64,000 nt of DNA from Cladobotryum mycophilum (lineage: Eukaryota > Ascomycota > Sordariomycetes > Hypocreales > Hypocreaceae): positions 558,001-622,000 of the forward strand of contig JAVFKD010000002.1 in NCBI GenBank assembly GCA_036429605.1, given 5' to 3'. A model generated the notes under the pieces. That model was not told the DNA's origin. It did no database searches and saw only the letters and a program-made list of their open reading frames with translations. Every line of letters starts with the position of its first letter. The first letter of the stretch is position 1. Shown here one piece after another: positions 45,921 through 58,361 of the stretch. The translations under genes were made by a program, and so were the position numbers.

Positions 45921-47851
45921 ATGGTCAATCAGCGCAGCAAGTCAGGGTGCTGGACTTGTCGGCTGAGACGCAAAAAGTGCCCTGAGGATGGTCTGCCATG
46001 TTCGAACTGTAAGTCGAGAGGGGTCGTTTGTCACGGCTACGGCCCGAGACCTTCGTGGAAGGATCGCGGCCACAAGGAACAAGAGGAAGCGGACAAATTG
46101 CAGCTTCACCGGCGCACACACACGAGGAGACACTCGGACGCAGTCTCACGCAGCATCCCTTGCCAGTCTCCCTCCATCGCCTTTGCTTCCCCGCCTGAAA
46201 TCTACTCGTCGTCCCTTCCGCAGTCAGGTTCGCTGTCATCACTCCTCTCCAGCAATCATAGTGTGCCATCCAGCTTCCCACCATTGGACACATCTGCACT
46301 ATTGACCGACTTTTGGGCCCCGGACTTTGATGAGCTGGCTTCGACTCCAACATTTTACGACGCTTCGGTGGGAGCCCTGGAAAACAATACCGAGATACTC
46401 CCGAATACGTGTGCTGCTGGTATAACACCCTTGTATTCATCTACCAAGGCGCTGGACTTTTCTTCGGCTGCCCGAGTCACTCCGTCGGAAGAGAGGGAGA
46501 TTGAGCTGATGATGCAGTTCTTGGGGGAGGACTTTGCCAAGCAACACCCCTCTTATCAGTCATCGGCTATGACGGAGAGGTCGTGGCTGATGTGCATCTT
46601 CAAGCGCTCCTCTACTTTCTTTTATGCATCGCTGGGAACCAGCGCGTATCTGAACTTCCTCAGGGCCCCGGAACATGATGGACGGCGCACGGCATCCTTT
46701 CGCGAATATGATCGATATCGAGACATTGCCACTAAAGGTCACCTTGGGCTTTTGGAGGCGACAAGGCAGGAATGCCTACAGCCGCCTGCGGACTTTATGC
46801 TGGGCGAGACGATAATATGTAGTGTCCAGCTGGCTATATTGGAAGTAAGTTGGTTCGACCTTTCTTTTTTTATATATATCGGCGCGGCAGTAGACTTATT
46901 AAGAAAAAAATCGTTTGGACTAGTCACTCGGAGAAAATTACAATGCCACGCTGTCGCATCTAGATTCGGCCTCACTCGCCCTCGTGAAATATTGTGAAAT
47001 TGTTTCATTGACCGGGGCATCCCATCCACCATCAGAAACGCAGATCGGCGCAGCTTTTCACCCGCAGCCATCAATCCTGCCAGCGGCATCCGTAATGGAG
47101 CGTAGGGCGCTGGAGTTCTTTACCTGTACACTAATATGGATGCACATCTTGCATTGCTCCACGCAGCAGGCCATGCCCCTCGCTACAAGCCTTTACCGGC
47201 GGCTCCTCTCCGCAAATTCTCCCTTTGGATCCTTTGTCGAGATTGTGGGACTTGAGGGATGGGTCCTCGTCGCTCTCATGGATGCCATTGATGTCTCCGT
47301 TTGGAAAAGAGAACAAGAGGCAAAAAATCGACTGAGCATGCGGGAACTTATTAGCAAAACGGATGCAATCGTGTCTAGTATCAGCAAGCGAGTCCAGTAA
47401 GTGCATTTCTTTTACTGGAGCGTCCTTGGGGCATTTCCTCATACCGAGTAGGCAAAGTGATCACGTTCAAACCCATGTTTTTGCTCATGCTATTACTATT
47501 CACATCCACACCATTACTTCCGGTCATTTGCCAGCCGTGCCGGAAATCCAGCAAACCCTTGACAAGGCCATTCCTCTGTGGCAAGAGCTCTCACCTTCCC
47601 TGGATAACCTGAAGCGCCTGTCATGGGCATTTTGCGTGTCGGCAAGCCTCGCATCGGGCGCACAGCGTGTTGTTTTTGACAAGGTGCTTTCCGACGCAGC
47701 CTCGACGGACCCCCTTTCGAGAACGGTGGTTTGCTTGAGAGCTCTGGTAGACGAGTGCTGGAAGATTCTGGACGCGGGTGCCCCTTCGTGTAACTGGGAG
47801 ACTGTGATGCGAAAGCTGGGACATAGCGTACATGGCACACTGTTCGTGTGA
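45921..47851 (+). CDS. Zn2Cys6 transcription factor of RiPP cluster
   Basis: Three exons: 45921-46844, 46924-47396 and 47452-47851; 598 residues. The binuclear zinc cluster is at residues 10-37: Cys10, 13, 20, 27, 30 and 37 in the spacing C-x2-C-x6-C-x6-C-x2-C-x6-C, followed by a basic stretch. The middle and C-terminal parts look like the fungal-specific regulator domain (long, helical). In ustiloxin-type clusters such a protein (UstR) controls the pathway genes, so it probably regulates this cluster. It is divergent from the precursor gene and converges on the methyltransferase with 60 bp between stops. An ATG at 45921 places the zinc cluster right at the N-terminus, as usual. Confidence 0.87.
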
Positions 47852-47911
47852 CTTTCACTTAGAGTTTCAAGGCGGGATGCGGGGAGGGGGAGATGATGTT
47901 TCATATTTTTC

Positions 47912-48841
47912 CTACTGTTTCAACTCGAGAACTGCGCACCAAACATCCATGGACCTCCACATGGTAACTCCCATTGATTCCAATCGCTCCGTTTCTGATC
48001 GCAGCTGTTGTATGAGGGCGTGAATCTCCGCTTCTTGGTCATCGCTCAGGTTTCCCTCTGCCATGCGCTGCTGGAAGAGCTCTCCTAATACGTAGCCAAC
48101 CTCTAAATGACCTTCCTGCATACCTTCCACCGGAGGGATTAGGCTCTCCTTGATCACGTGGAATCCCGCATCATTTGCCACTTTGATGATGGGCTGTTGA
48201 TCCGGTCCAGCGCGAACATTTTGCTCCCTCAGGCCCGGTTCTCTGGGGGCCTTGTAGCGGTATAAAAGAGCTTGGGCCTTGGCGGCAAGAACATGTGGAA
48301 CCTGACTCTCCTGGGATGGTGTGTATGACCACTCAGCCAAGTAGAGACGGGCAATATTGGCCTGCGCCAATGTTGCGAAGAGAGAGTGAGCAACGTCATG
48401 GTTTGGAAAGTACCACAAGCTATGGCACAATGCCGCCGAGTCGAGGATTGTGTGTGGCTTCACGTCTAGGTTGGCTAGAAATGACGGGGTATCGACAGGG
48501 TAAAAAGTGATCCGGGGCCCAAGAACGGATGTTTTGATGTGCTCGTGGGCCTCTCTCATGGTAAAGGGATGCCCGTAGTCGAGCTGCGCCGGATCAATCC
48601 CAGTGACATGCCCGAGCTTGCCGACCTGCAAGGCGAGGGCAAGACAGGATTCGCCCTGTCCACAGCCGATGTCAAGAATCCTCTCTTTTTCTCGCACGCC
48701 CCACGTTCGTACTATAGCCAAACGTTGCTCAAACCTCGGAATGTGAAACTTGGTGAGGAGCCCAGGGTTATGTAGGGAGCTAGAAAGGAGAGTGTCCATG
48801 TCTGAAGTGGACACATTCGGAGAGCTCAAAGGGACTGTCAT
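47912..48841 (-). CDS. SAM-dependent methyltransferase of RiPP cluster
   Basis: Single exon, 309 residues. The SAM-binding motif I is ILDIGCGQGES at about 55-65, and other class I motifs follow (TGIDPAQLDYG; ILDSAALCHSLWYF). In the ustiloxin pathway the related UstM methylates the N-terminal amine of the tyrosine-derived residue. Here the same step on the cyclised peptide is the natural inference, not shown by the sequence. The ATG at 48841 is the only good in-frame start. It lies tail-to-tail with the regulator, 60 bp away. Confidence 0.85.
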   Translation of the reverse strand: MTVPLSSPNVSTSDMDTLLSSSLHNPGLLTKFHIPRFEQRLAIVRTWGVREKERILDIGCGQGESCLALALQVGKLGHVTGIDPAQLDYGHPFTMREAHEHIKTSVLGPRITFYPVDTPSFLANLDVKPHTILDSAALCHSLWYFPNHDVAHSLFATLAQANIARLYLAEWSYTPSQESQVPHVLAAKAQALLYRYKAPREPGLREQNVRAGPDQQPIIKVANDAGFHVIKESLIPPVEGMQEGHLEVGYVLGELFQQRMAEGNLSDDQEAEIHALIQQLRSETERLESMGVTMWRSMDVWCAVLELKQ

Positions 48842-50289
48842 GGCTCTGATATGGGACCTGGGCGTCCAAGTTAACTTTTTGTATGCGGGCGCAAGCTTAC
48901 TTGTCCAAGTCGCGTTGGCTTTCTCTTCAATCGATCAAGCCAGACGTCCGTGGGAGAAAAGAAAGAAAGTATTGATTGCTTGTCACTACGACCAGGAATG
49001 GTAACAGAAATACAGGCTCAGGTTTTTATTATGCCCAAAATCCAACAATTAGCCGACTATAGGGCTCCGCTACTCACAATGCGCGACATCCGACGGATTG
49101 GCGCACCAACATCGAGGCTCCGTCAGAGCTACCTAGATAATGATGGAGAAAGCAAGCGGCAAATAAGAGCAGACGATTCTCATTGGCGCGCCTTTGGCTT
49201 CTGAGTAATCAGGACAGAGGAAGGAAGTACGCTATGTAGTCTCGAGGGCAGGTAAATCCCTATCATTACGGAAGATATTTTGCTTTTGAAGAGGGTACCC
49301 GTGTCCATTCTAGAATAGATACGCACTCTGTGAATATTACTACAATGGTAAGATGGATGAATCGACCATGCTCTTAGCTTTGAAGATGTCATGGTGCTCT
49401 ACTACACTAAAGCCCCCGTTGATATCTGCGAATGTTCTGGACGCATGTATGAGGGACTACGTTGTGGGAGCACGGGAAAAACTGGTTTGGTAAGCCATTG
49501 TCAGAGCTTCAAGTGAAGCATGCATTGGCGAGCAGATAGGAACCGCGTACAATGACATGAGAAGTGAAATGGAAATCGTGTTGTAGGTGCTGGTAGATGG
49601 CAAATATAGAAAAACACGATTCTTGTAAGTGATATCGCCGGATACACAAATAACTTCCCTCCCATGGAGTCGTGTAGTGGACGGGGAACTTGGGAGGAGA
49701 TGATGGCTATAGGACATGGTAAATTTACGATACTGTAGGATGCCCGTTCACAGCCCGCAGATAGAATACCATGGGGAAAACAAGTAGTGGAGCTTCTTAT
49801 AGATGTCTATACAATGAGTTTTTAATGTGTTTGCTTAAATATGCGTTATGATGTTTCATACATTCCCAAGAAAGACGAAAACATAGAGACAAGACAATGG
49901 CTGGTCATAATTACTGCATGTTAATAACGGGGCAAGCGAGCATTGTACAGCTACAGTCCAAGTCAAGCAAAGTGTAAAACTCTGGACAGCACTGAGCTCC
50001 TACGAATGAGTCAGTGATTCTTACACACCTTGATAGGATTTGAACGTGCTTGTTATCCATCGCATACAGAGGCACCTCAGGGAGTCTCGTTCAGATCGTG
50101 GCAGTCCAGTCCACCAAAAGTGCTGGTAGGGACGCTTGTTCTGGCTATGGCGCCACGCTCGGCCATCGTCAACGGCTTGACATGCCGCACCGTTGGAGCA
50201 TGCATGGACAAATCACCATACCCTACAGCAGTAGCTCGAACCGGTCTGAGAATACAGCCAATTAGATTCTTATGATAAGAGCGGGAAGC

Positions 50290-50400
50290 AGCGAACCGTT
50301 AGCGCAGAGTTTAGCGCATTACGTGGCGCCAGAGTTAGCGCATCATTTGGCGCAGCGCTAAAAGCCACTGCGAGCCAAGGCTAAAAGAGGGGCAGGTACC
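50290..50400. repeat. short GGCGC/TTAGCGCA repeats
   Basis: Two imperfect direct copies of a unit containing GAGTTTAGCGCAT and AGAGTTAGCGCAT lie within about 60 bp. They are followed by ATTTGGCGCAGCG, which is also found at about 40167. They may be the end of a mobile-element relic. Confidence 0.4.
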
Positions 50401-50439
50401 CACTGGAAGGGGTGGGTAAGTATGCAGGCCAGAATAATA

Positions 50440-50640
50440 ACATTGGAAAAAAAGGTAGGAAATATCTAATTAGAATTAAATATACAAAAGATGTAGAATA
50501 ATGAATGAGAATACGAAATAGTATTTTAGTTATATAGAATACCTTATAAAACATAGAATAGAATATAGTATAAATATATTTGGATAATTATTATAAAAAA
50601 TAAGTTTTTTTCTTTAATTCTATGAAATCTCTAGTCTAGA
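50440..50640. other. AT-rich block inside cluster
   Basis: Two hundred bases dominated by A and T, next to the GGCGC repeats and just before the transporter. RIP-type decay of a transposon is likely but unproven. Confidence 0.5.
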
Positions 50641-50758
50641 TTGTCCTCATTAGGAAACGCGTAAAACATCATCATAACACTGTAGTACTTGCAGTCTATC
50701 TCTTTGTCTAATAATTTCCGTGCAAAGTCCCCTGTTGGAAGAGAGAGAGCAGCGATGC

Positions 50759-52609
50759 TTACCGGTCAGTGCATTTCTTAGAGTTCTTTGCAGCAGATAC
50801 GGCTAGCGTGGCTGTCGCAAACAACACGGCCGTGACCAGAAACGGCATTCCGAGCCAGAAGTGTCCCAGATTCAATCCCCACTGAAAGGCGGCGGCTAAC
50901 AGTGGCCCTCCTACAATGACGCCACCATATGTCACAGTGGTCACGCTGGTATACAGAAGACTCAAATGCCGTTGATCCACCATGCCAGTCAGGAAGCTTC
51001 GCGCGGTGACCGTGAAAGCAAACCCCAGGGCGATGAAGGTCTGTCCAGCTATTAGCACAACGGGGGATGCCGAGAGGAAAATGAAAAGAGATCCAACGAC
51101 GAGACTGAAACCACTGAAAATGGTGGTGTATTTGTCTGCCTTTGATGGATGAAACCCTCTTTGGTTGATGAAATATCGCGTGAGGCGAGGTATCAGCGCA
51201 ATCAGAACGAGCAGCTTTACTCCCGCACCAAGCGCAATGAGATACGATGCCTATATATTAAAAGGTCAGCCATCGGGGGTGTATTAGGCGACTGGGGGCC
51301 ATCTAGTGAGCCGGGTTTGTGACCTTTGAGTATTCCCAGTTGAACTTGAAAGAGCTGTACTGAAGGAGAACACCAGAAAACTGTCGACTTAGCTGGCAGC
51401 AGAAGAAAGCCACGAGCATTAACAAAACGTCCTTGGTAAGCCAACCGCAAGCATCAACTAATTTAGTCGTAGTCTGGTAAAGCTGATCCCGCAGATTGCT
51501 CGATGGGGCAGAGGGCACAAGTGGCGACATCTCATCGCTTTCGTGTGAATGCTTGGTCGTTTCGAAAGAGGGAAAGTTGAGGGTGAATAAGAATGCGAAG
51601 AGAGTTGCCACGGCCATGAACCCGATGGCGCCGAGGACTGGTATCCATGGATTAACGGATATGAGTGAAGAGCCAAGGGGGATGGAGACGAGCTCGGAGA
51701 GAAGAACGGCCGCGTGAACCTGGGAGAAAGCTGTGGTTCTGAGAAGAATGGTTCGGTCAGATCATCAGCAGGGCAGTCCAAATAAGAATTGATGGACTTT
51801 ACCGTTCCTCTACAGAGCAGACATCACCGATCGATGTATAACACATGGAAATGACCGTCGCACCACCTCCTCCGATCAGCTGGAATAGACCAGAGAGCCA
51901 TATTGCGCGAAGAGGAAAGGTTTGTGGAAACAAACCTAACGGTGTATTAGGATTTGCACACGGCGAGGGACCAACGCATCGATGGGAACCTACAGACTGT
52001 TGCCACCCAAGAGTCACTGAGGAGACAGCCGATGAGAGCAAGCAGTAGGACTTTATTGCGTCCGATGCGGTTAGCTAGAGCTCCATATGGAATCGATACC
52101 AACAGGCCTGGCAGTTTCGCGTGGATTAGTAACGCATGGACGGTTGGGAGAGGGCGAAGTGTGCGCGGCCTACCAGGGATGGTATCAAATGTCTCCTTCC
52201 AAGCGTTGATCTGAGCCAGTTCACTCTGAACGGGCTCGATCTTACAGTCACTCATGCTTGCGTCATCTTGCCATGCTGCGTAGTAATTGCGACAGATGAT
52301 GTCTTCAAATATTACCATTCGTGGGGCCATGGGAACGGAAGCCACAACATCCACGATGAGGATCAGCACGCTGGCGGCTATCGTTATAGCAAACACACTC
52401 GGGGGTCGAAGGTGACGAAAGCTTCCTTCTACGTCGCTCGTCAAGGTCCGTTCCGAACCTGATAAAAGTGAGACTCGTTCTGGGTCTTCTTGGTCCGCTT
52501 GATGTCTTTCGGTGGGATCAAGGCTCATATGCCCCGACCCACCATGTGGTGAACGTGACGTGGGAGATGGCGAAGCACCTCGAGATCCTCGCTGACCTTC
52601 ACTATACAT
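50759..52609 (-). CDS. MFS transporter of RiPP cluster
   Basis: Five exons: 52609-52174, 52107-52018, 51935-51803, 51738-51324 and 51250-50759; 521 residues. A polar N-terminus of about 65 residues is followed by about 12 membrane helices. The MFS loop motif between helices 2 and 3 reads GALANRIGRNKVLL. Many fungal secondary-metabolite clusters export their product with such proteins; UstT plays that part in the ustiloxin cluster. The C-terminal half (AGQTFIALGFAF and TVTYGGVIVGGPLLAAAF) shows the usual helix pattern. It is the last recognisable cluster gene on the right. Confidence 0.87.
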
Positions 52610-54650
52610 TGTCGAGCTTTCATGAACGTCAGGGAAGGAGGGACGGGGTTTTAGCAGCCGTAAGTGACAATAGCTAGGACGCTGAGGTGCGGGGAGAAGA
52701 AGAGAAGAGAGAGAGAAGATGGAATCTGCATGGCCACGATGTCGTGGATGACACGCGATGGGCGGTACCGCAAATTACCCACCTGGGCATCAAAGGCCAT
52801 GGAATCCTTTGCTTACAAGACCACTGAAGGGGCAGGGATAACACAGTTCCACTTGGCGTTTCAAGACGCCGGCCCGGGCACTCGTCATTGGAGCTGTAGA
52901 TATCTGGGAAATGACTTTTTTGGGTGCGTCGCGTGCCGTGACTTGACAAAAGTACTATGCGCGTTTTAAATGCGCAAAGGGAGCCTGACTTGTCTGGCCC
53001 GACATCACATGAGCCATTTAATAAGGAAGGATTTATTAGACTACATGTAATGCGTTTGCAGTTTACATGCGCCGTGCAGCCACTTACAAAGCCACACCGA
53101 GAGCGTGGCATCCTGGTTAGTGTGTTCCATGGATTGATTACATGGGCACCCTTTGCACGCACTGCAGATGCTAATTATAGGTCGAGGATACAGTGACGGT
53201 ACCTTTCCTCGCCGTGGTGTTTTCTCAAAAAGTCATACTCGGCTGTAGCTGCCTGTATGATATTATGGGCGTATAATTTACTGTAAAAATATTTTATAAT
53301 AAATGATGTCGAAAGGGTCTTATGTTGCTGTTTTTATTATTGTTAGTATTTAAATGAGAAATATTCATATTCATATTCATGTTTTTTATATATTTATCAT
53401 TAAGTTCTTAAATTATTTAATTTTATATACAGTTCTTTTTATACACTTATATATCTCAATGTTATATATTATGTCTGGTATGTCTTTTATGCATGCAGCT
53501 GTGGATCCCTTTCGTGGTTCATGTTCTGGCTCACGGGAAGAGATGCGATTTGGTGCCAATGAGTGCGATGGTCCAAGAGACTCTGGGTATAAAAAAAGGT
53601 GTGAAAAAATCCGGAATTGCAGTGTAGCTGGTAGTAAACTAGATAGTCACTGTATATTAGCAGCTAGAAGAACCATAACAGGACTGTCTTAATCCCGACC
53701 CTGACTTCCCTCCCCTAACTTAGGCGTCTGTAATTATATACCTACGACCTCGACATCCCCTGGGCGATATCATCTCAATCGATGCGGAGCAAGCTCTAGC
53801 CAGGCCTCATATTCACTCGTAAAGCCACAGACTCCTCGATCAGGTTGGTAAACGAAACCGGCTCTTGTTTGTGAATTCGTTGGTGTCTCGCGGATAGAAA
53901 CGTTGGCATCCTAAAGTCAGACCAAGCCCACACACGGTAAGTTAATGCCTAGGTATACTTTAGTAGTTATCCAAGTATAATCCTTTTGGCGAGTCAATTC
54001 AGGCCCTTGATATGCCTGATGGCTAGATGGCCTTCCTATGAGCGACCAGTTTACCTCCAACGGCTAGGGGGTAGCCAGAGGTGTCCTGTCTTATCCTCGC
54101 GCGCTGTCATTCAAAGGGCTGTTGCAATTCGGTATCTAAACGAGCATTCAATGTCGAGATAGCGTGAAACTGTATCAGATATCTTGTGCAAAGAGCCTGT
54201 TGAAGAAGGAGAAGGCCGCCTCTGTCACATAGGGGCTGGTGTCGTTTTTCAATCGCTGATTCTCGATACCTTCGATAACTGCGATAACACAGACTTATAC
54301 TGCGTCTACCTAACGTAAGTCCAACAGTATTTAGCTATGCGTTTGTCTTGAATCAGAAACAATAGCTTCCGTTGTGCTTCCCCTTTGAAGAATGAGCAAG
54401 GGCGTACCTACCCACACTTCCTGCCCAAAAACATTGAGCTTCTGCTCCGTCAACTGGTGGCAGCTGTTCACCTAGATTTTTTTGCAAAGCCCTAGTACAA
54501 ATCAGATTTTCGAATCAACGCACAGAATTTTCATCCTCTGCCAAGTAAACAATCCCATACCGTTTACTGTTCTTTTTCCTCACTTCTTGCCACCACCCCT
54601 TCATCCATCCTCAACGTCGCCTATTTAAACCACTTCGACCAAACATCATC
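52610..54650. other. 2-kb region with AT-rich island, no gene seen
   Basis: No supported gene. 53225-53470 is strongly AT-rich and may mark the right border of the RiPP cluster. Confidence 0.55.
53225..53470. other. AT-rich island, right of RiPP cluster
   Basis: About 245 bp very rich in A and T, with repeated ATATTCAT words at about 53363-53380. It parallels the island at 37715-37950 on the other side of the cluster. Confidence 0.55.
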
Positions 54651-55271
54651 ATGGCGGACATGTCTCAACAATGTATGTCCTATCTTAAGTGATTCTAAAA
54701 GTTTCTAGCGACTTGAAATGCAAGGAGAACGTATACTGACCAAAGGGTAGCGGAAAACAACGAGGGCAATGCGGCCGGTGGAGGAGGAGCTGTCCCGCTG
54801 CAGCCTTGCCGTTGCCTTTGCGAATATTTGATCAAGTTGAAGCAAGAGGATGCCCAAGATGACGATGTCAAGTGCGAAACTTTGTCGCAAGCTGAGCTTG
54901 CGGCCGCCTCAGCGTCGGCGGTTGGTGAGGTGTCGACCGGCGAACCATCGTCGGCCGTTGCAGGTGCCTCCATGAACAACAATCCTTCCGGGGCAACCCG
55001 TCGAGCCACTACTCGAAACAAGAGAAAGAGACGTCTGCCATCATTTCAGACTCTCGCCCAACGACGTCCACACTACACTGAGGACGAAAAGGCTGCCATC
55101 TGGGCGAGCCTCACCGCACCACCCCCAGGCATTCGGCTTATTGACCTGCTCTACTGCAAGATCGAAGAGCTCAACGAGCAACTCGACGCAAAGCATCGTC
55201 GCTTGAAGGGACAGATGGATGAGCTCCAGCGCAACATGAACGCACTCCGCGACCAGTATAGCCACTACTAG
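54651..55271 (+). CDS. small basic coiled-coil protein
   Basis: Two exons: 54651-54672 and 54751-55271; 180 residues. After a glycine-rich start comes CRCLCEYLIKLKQED, then a low-complexity Ala/Ser stretch. A basic run (ATTRNKRKRRLP) that would suit a nuclear localisation signal precedes HYTEDEKAAIWASLTAPPPG. The C-terminus (IEELNEQLDAKHRRLKGQMDELQ) should form a coiled coil. No domain is recognised. The nuclear and oligomer ideas are inference from composition. The intron model rests on GTATGT and a TAG acceptor with matching phase. Confidence 0.65.
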
Positions 55272-57025
55272 GACACCCATCGTGAGGGCGGGAAGACGCA
55301 GTCGATTAACTACCTACATGTGCTATACCAATGCATACGCGGCATCTTATGAGTTACGACAAACACTGCTGCATACTACCATTATAGTATGCATGGATCG
55401 GCGGGCTGGGATAACGGAATACGGAATGGGATACTGGGATCATCATAGGGGGCAATGTCTTGAACCTCTGGTTCACTTAACTAATAGACAATAGCCCAAT
55501 TAATACGAATGGCTTATCTCAATAAGTGATGATTTAATCGTCTAGTGAACATCCCTTTCTTAGAATACAACGACGTTGAGTATTTCACTTGTTGTTTACC
55601 TTTGCATGCATTTATGCGCCTAGGCATGCAGTAACCCACGCCACGTCAGATCATAGATGGCTACCTACGGAGTAAATCTCCAATAACCATCCCCACTCAT
55701 GTCACTAAAGTCAGCCTTCAGTATACTAAGTCTACCAAGCCACGACAATGGTAGCACAAGCGTTTCGCTTTTGCAACTCGATCCAACTGCCAAGTCTAGT
55801 CTTATGATAATGCTAGTATAGATATTTACGCCTTGGTGCATATATACAAAAGACGTCACGTGCGTTCTGCAGCAAAATTTCAAGCTCATTGCACCAGAGC
55901 AACGCATCTGAAATATGGAGTCGCGTCTTGAGACAGAGAAGGGGAGAGTGATGCACGTCAATTTTGGGAAGAGCCTCGGTTGACCAGAAGCGAGCGAGAC
56001 CCAAAGTCTTGGTAAACCAATTTTTTCTTCTCTTTTATACCTCTGCTCATATACTAACAGCATGTGCGGCAGATAAAGAAGAGTCATCCTTCATCATCAC
56101 ATATTACCTCTGCGTACTAGATATAGCCCGTCAGCCCATCCCCATTCCCATCAATAAAAAGCTCGAATTGAAGGGGAGTACAAGTTGTTTTACTCTGAGG
56201 TCCACCAAACTGCGCTCGAACCTTTTTTACAATGGTGAGTAATTTAAAAAGATAAAGTCCGTCGGAGTTCAATGATGAAAATATTGTTTTCTTATCTCGA
56301 CTTGAGGCTCGTTGTTAACTGATCAGCACAGAAAGACAAGTCTCTCATGAGAAACACAGGTTTAAAACATTTTACTGATTCAACTGCGACTTCTTCCGAG
56401 TAAAGTAAAAAGAAAAGAAAAACTTCGACATCATATTGACGCAGAAATTCGGTCCGAAGCCAATGCCTAATCAAGAATGAAGCTCACGAGGTGACCAACA
56501 AACCAATACGAGACATGCCGGGGCGTTTTAGCCAAGACAAAAAGACTACCGAATCACTTGCCTAGCGTCTTAAAGGTGCCAAACGATGATTGCCGGACAA
56601 TCCAAGATCCCTCTCGGCCGAGTGCAGGGGCAATGTCCGGAGAGCATTGGCATCATAAGCATGGAACGGAGCCCGAGCACCCCTGAGGCTAAGGGAACTC
56701 GGCACCTTCATTGGCTGTTCGGATCGTCGAAGCTTGTCTTGCCTGTAGTTTGTAGGAGGACACCGAACCCTGTTGTGCCTTGGACAGGGCTGGAAGGGGT
56801 TAAACACGTGGGCTAGAGAAAGCTGTTGAGCTGAATAAGCGGCCAAGGACTTGTGGACGGACTGGCATTTGTCTTGCTTGGCAAAGTTGGCAGCCAGCGC
56901 TCAGGTCCCAAGAGGAAAATTCTGCCTCGGGTGAAGCAGCTGAACAGACCCTATAAATACTCGGGTATGATCACCTTCGAGATGTGTTGCAAGGTGGGAT
57001 CGTACCCAGAGAACAATCCGACAAA
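55272..57025. other. 1.7-kb intergenic region, no gene seen
   Basis: Only short spurious ORFs. A TATAAATA box at 56952-56959 serves the next gene. Confidence 0.55.
56952..56959 (+). promoter_or_regulatory. TATA box of epoxide-hydrolase-like gene
   Basis: TATAAATA lies 74 bp before the ATG at 57026. Confidence 0.5.
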
Positions 57026-58361
57026 ATGAGATTCTCGCTCCCTCTGCTCGCCGCGTGCGCAGGTGTTAGCCAGGCGCTGGCCACAAGGAACCTCGACTTC
57101 GATCCCAATGCGTACAAGAAGTCCTTTGCTCACTGCCCGGCGGTAGACAGAGCGGACCTCACTCCCGTCGATATTACATTGAAGCTCGCCTACCTCGACA
57201 TCAATCCCACGGCGGAAAAGACCATCATCATGTTGCACGGCTGGCCCTCGCTGTGGACTACCTACCGCAACCAGATCAAGTCCTTTGGCTCAGACTATCG
57301 CTTGATTCTGATGGAGAACCGAGGTTTTGGCGATTCCGAACACCCTCACGACCTTTTTGAATCGAATAATATGCCCGATGTTCGTTTGTCCTGCCTCGGC
57401 GTCCCGCTGCTTGCGTTACTGACGGAAATATGGTTAGTTTGTTAGCGACATTCTCTGCATCATGGACCATGCTGGTGTAGATGCGGGTATCTGCATGGGT
57501 AATGACTTTGGTGCTCAAGTCTGCTGGGAAGCTGGCCGCATGCGACCCGATCGATTCATTGGCGTCTTTAACGCTGTTGTCCCTGTGAGCCAAGACATCT
57601 GACCTTTTTTGCCCATGGAGAGACTAACCATGCAATCAGTACGTTCCAAGCGCCGGTCCCTTTGTCCCCAACGAAAAGATGGTCGAAATCTCGCCCGGCT
57701 TCGGCTACCAGTTGTATCTGACAAACAACGCCCGAGGTGCCGCTGCTGAACTCGATGCCGATCCACGAGCCGCCATTCGCTCCGTTGCCCAACTTTCATC
57801 AGCAAAGTGGCCAAAGAACTTCCTGCAGCTGGAGACGAGCTTTCTGGGACCCTGGAAGCAAGAGTTAAAGGGCGGCGAGATTCCCTTCTCTGGGATCATG
57901 TCGCAGCAGGTTGAAGACTACATGGTCGCTTCATACCAGAAGCAAGGCTTCTACAACAGTGAGCTGACACGGAGATGATGCTTCTACAATGACGTACTGA
58001 TGAGTGATAGCATTCAACGGCTACCAGCGCCGCAACCGATACGACACTTGGCGATTCGATCGTGCTCAGGGCAACTATACTCTTCACCAGCCTACCTTCT
58101 CCCTCTGGCCGACCAAGGACCCCGTTGGAGATTACACGGTTGTCGCCAAGATCGTTCACTCGGCCGACTTTTTGACAAACCATTACAATGCCGTGAGTTA
58201 TACCATCTCTATGATACGGCCCCACGATCCTGGGCGCTAATAGCTGTTGTACACAGACAATCGACACTGCCCATTGGCCTCATGAGGAGCTTCCTGATCA
58301 ATTTGACGCTCACTTCCGGCAGTGGGTTGGGAACGTCACATTCCCCACCAAATCCAAGTAG
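57026..58361 (+). CDS. secreted alpha/beta hydrolase, epoxide-hydrolase-like
   Basis: Five exons: 57026-57379, 57438-57584, 57640-57958, 58011-58192 and 58257-58361; 368 residues. A signal peptide (FSLPLLAACAGVSQALA) suggests secretion. Family marks are the oxyanion-hole motif HGWPS at 71-75, the nucleophile Asp141 in MGNDFGAQ and a C-terminal His (His340 or His343 in TAHWPHEELPDQF). These are typical of soluble epoxide hydrolases, which open epoxides to diols; haloalkane dehalogenases share the fold, so the substrate is open. The first intron (GTTCGT...TTAG) is the least certain junction. It is a stand-alone gene with a good TATA box. Confidence 0.8.

Larger units (their letters stand above)
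48842..50758. other. 1.9-kb region with AT-rich block
   Basis: No supported gene. Near 50290-50400 there are short repeats built on TTAGCGCA and GGCGC, and 50440-50640 is strongly AT-rich. This looks like the remains of a small mobile element inside the cluster. Confidence 0.5.

Noticed and set aside
50025..50050. tRNA-like B-box on the minus strand (GTTCAAATCC)
   Set aside because: The flanking bases do not form a T-stem, and no cloverleaf could be built.
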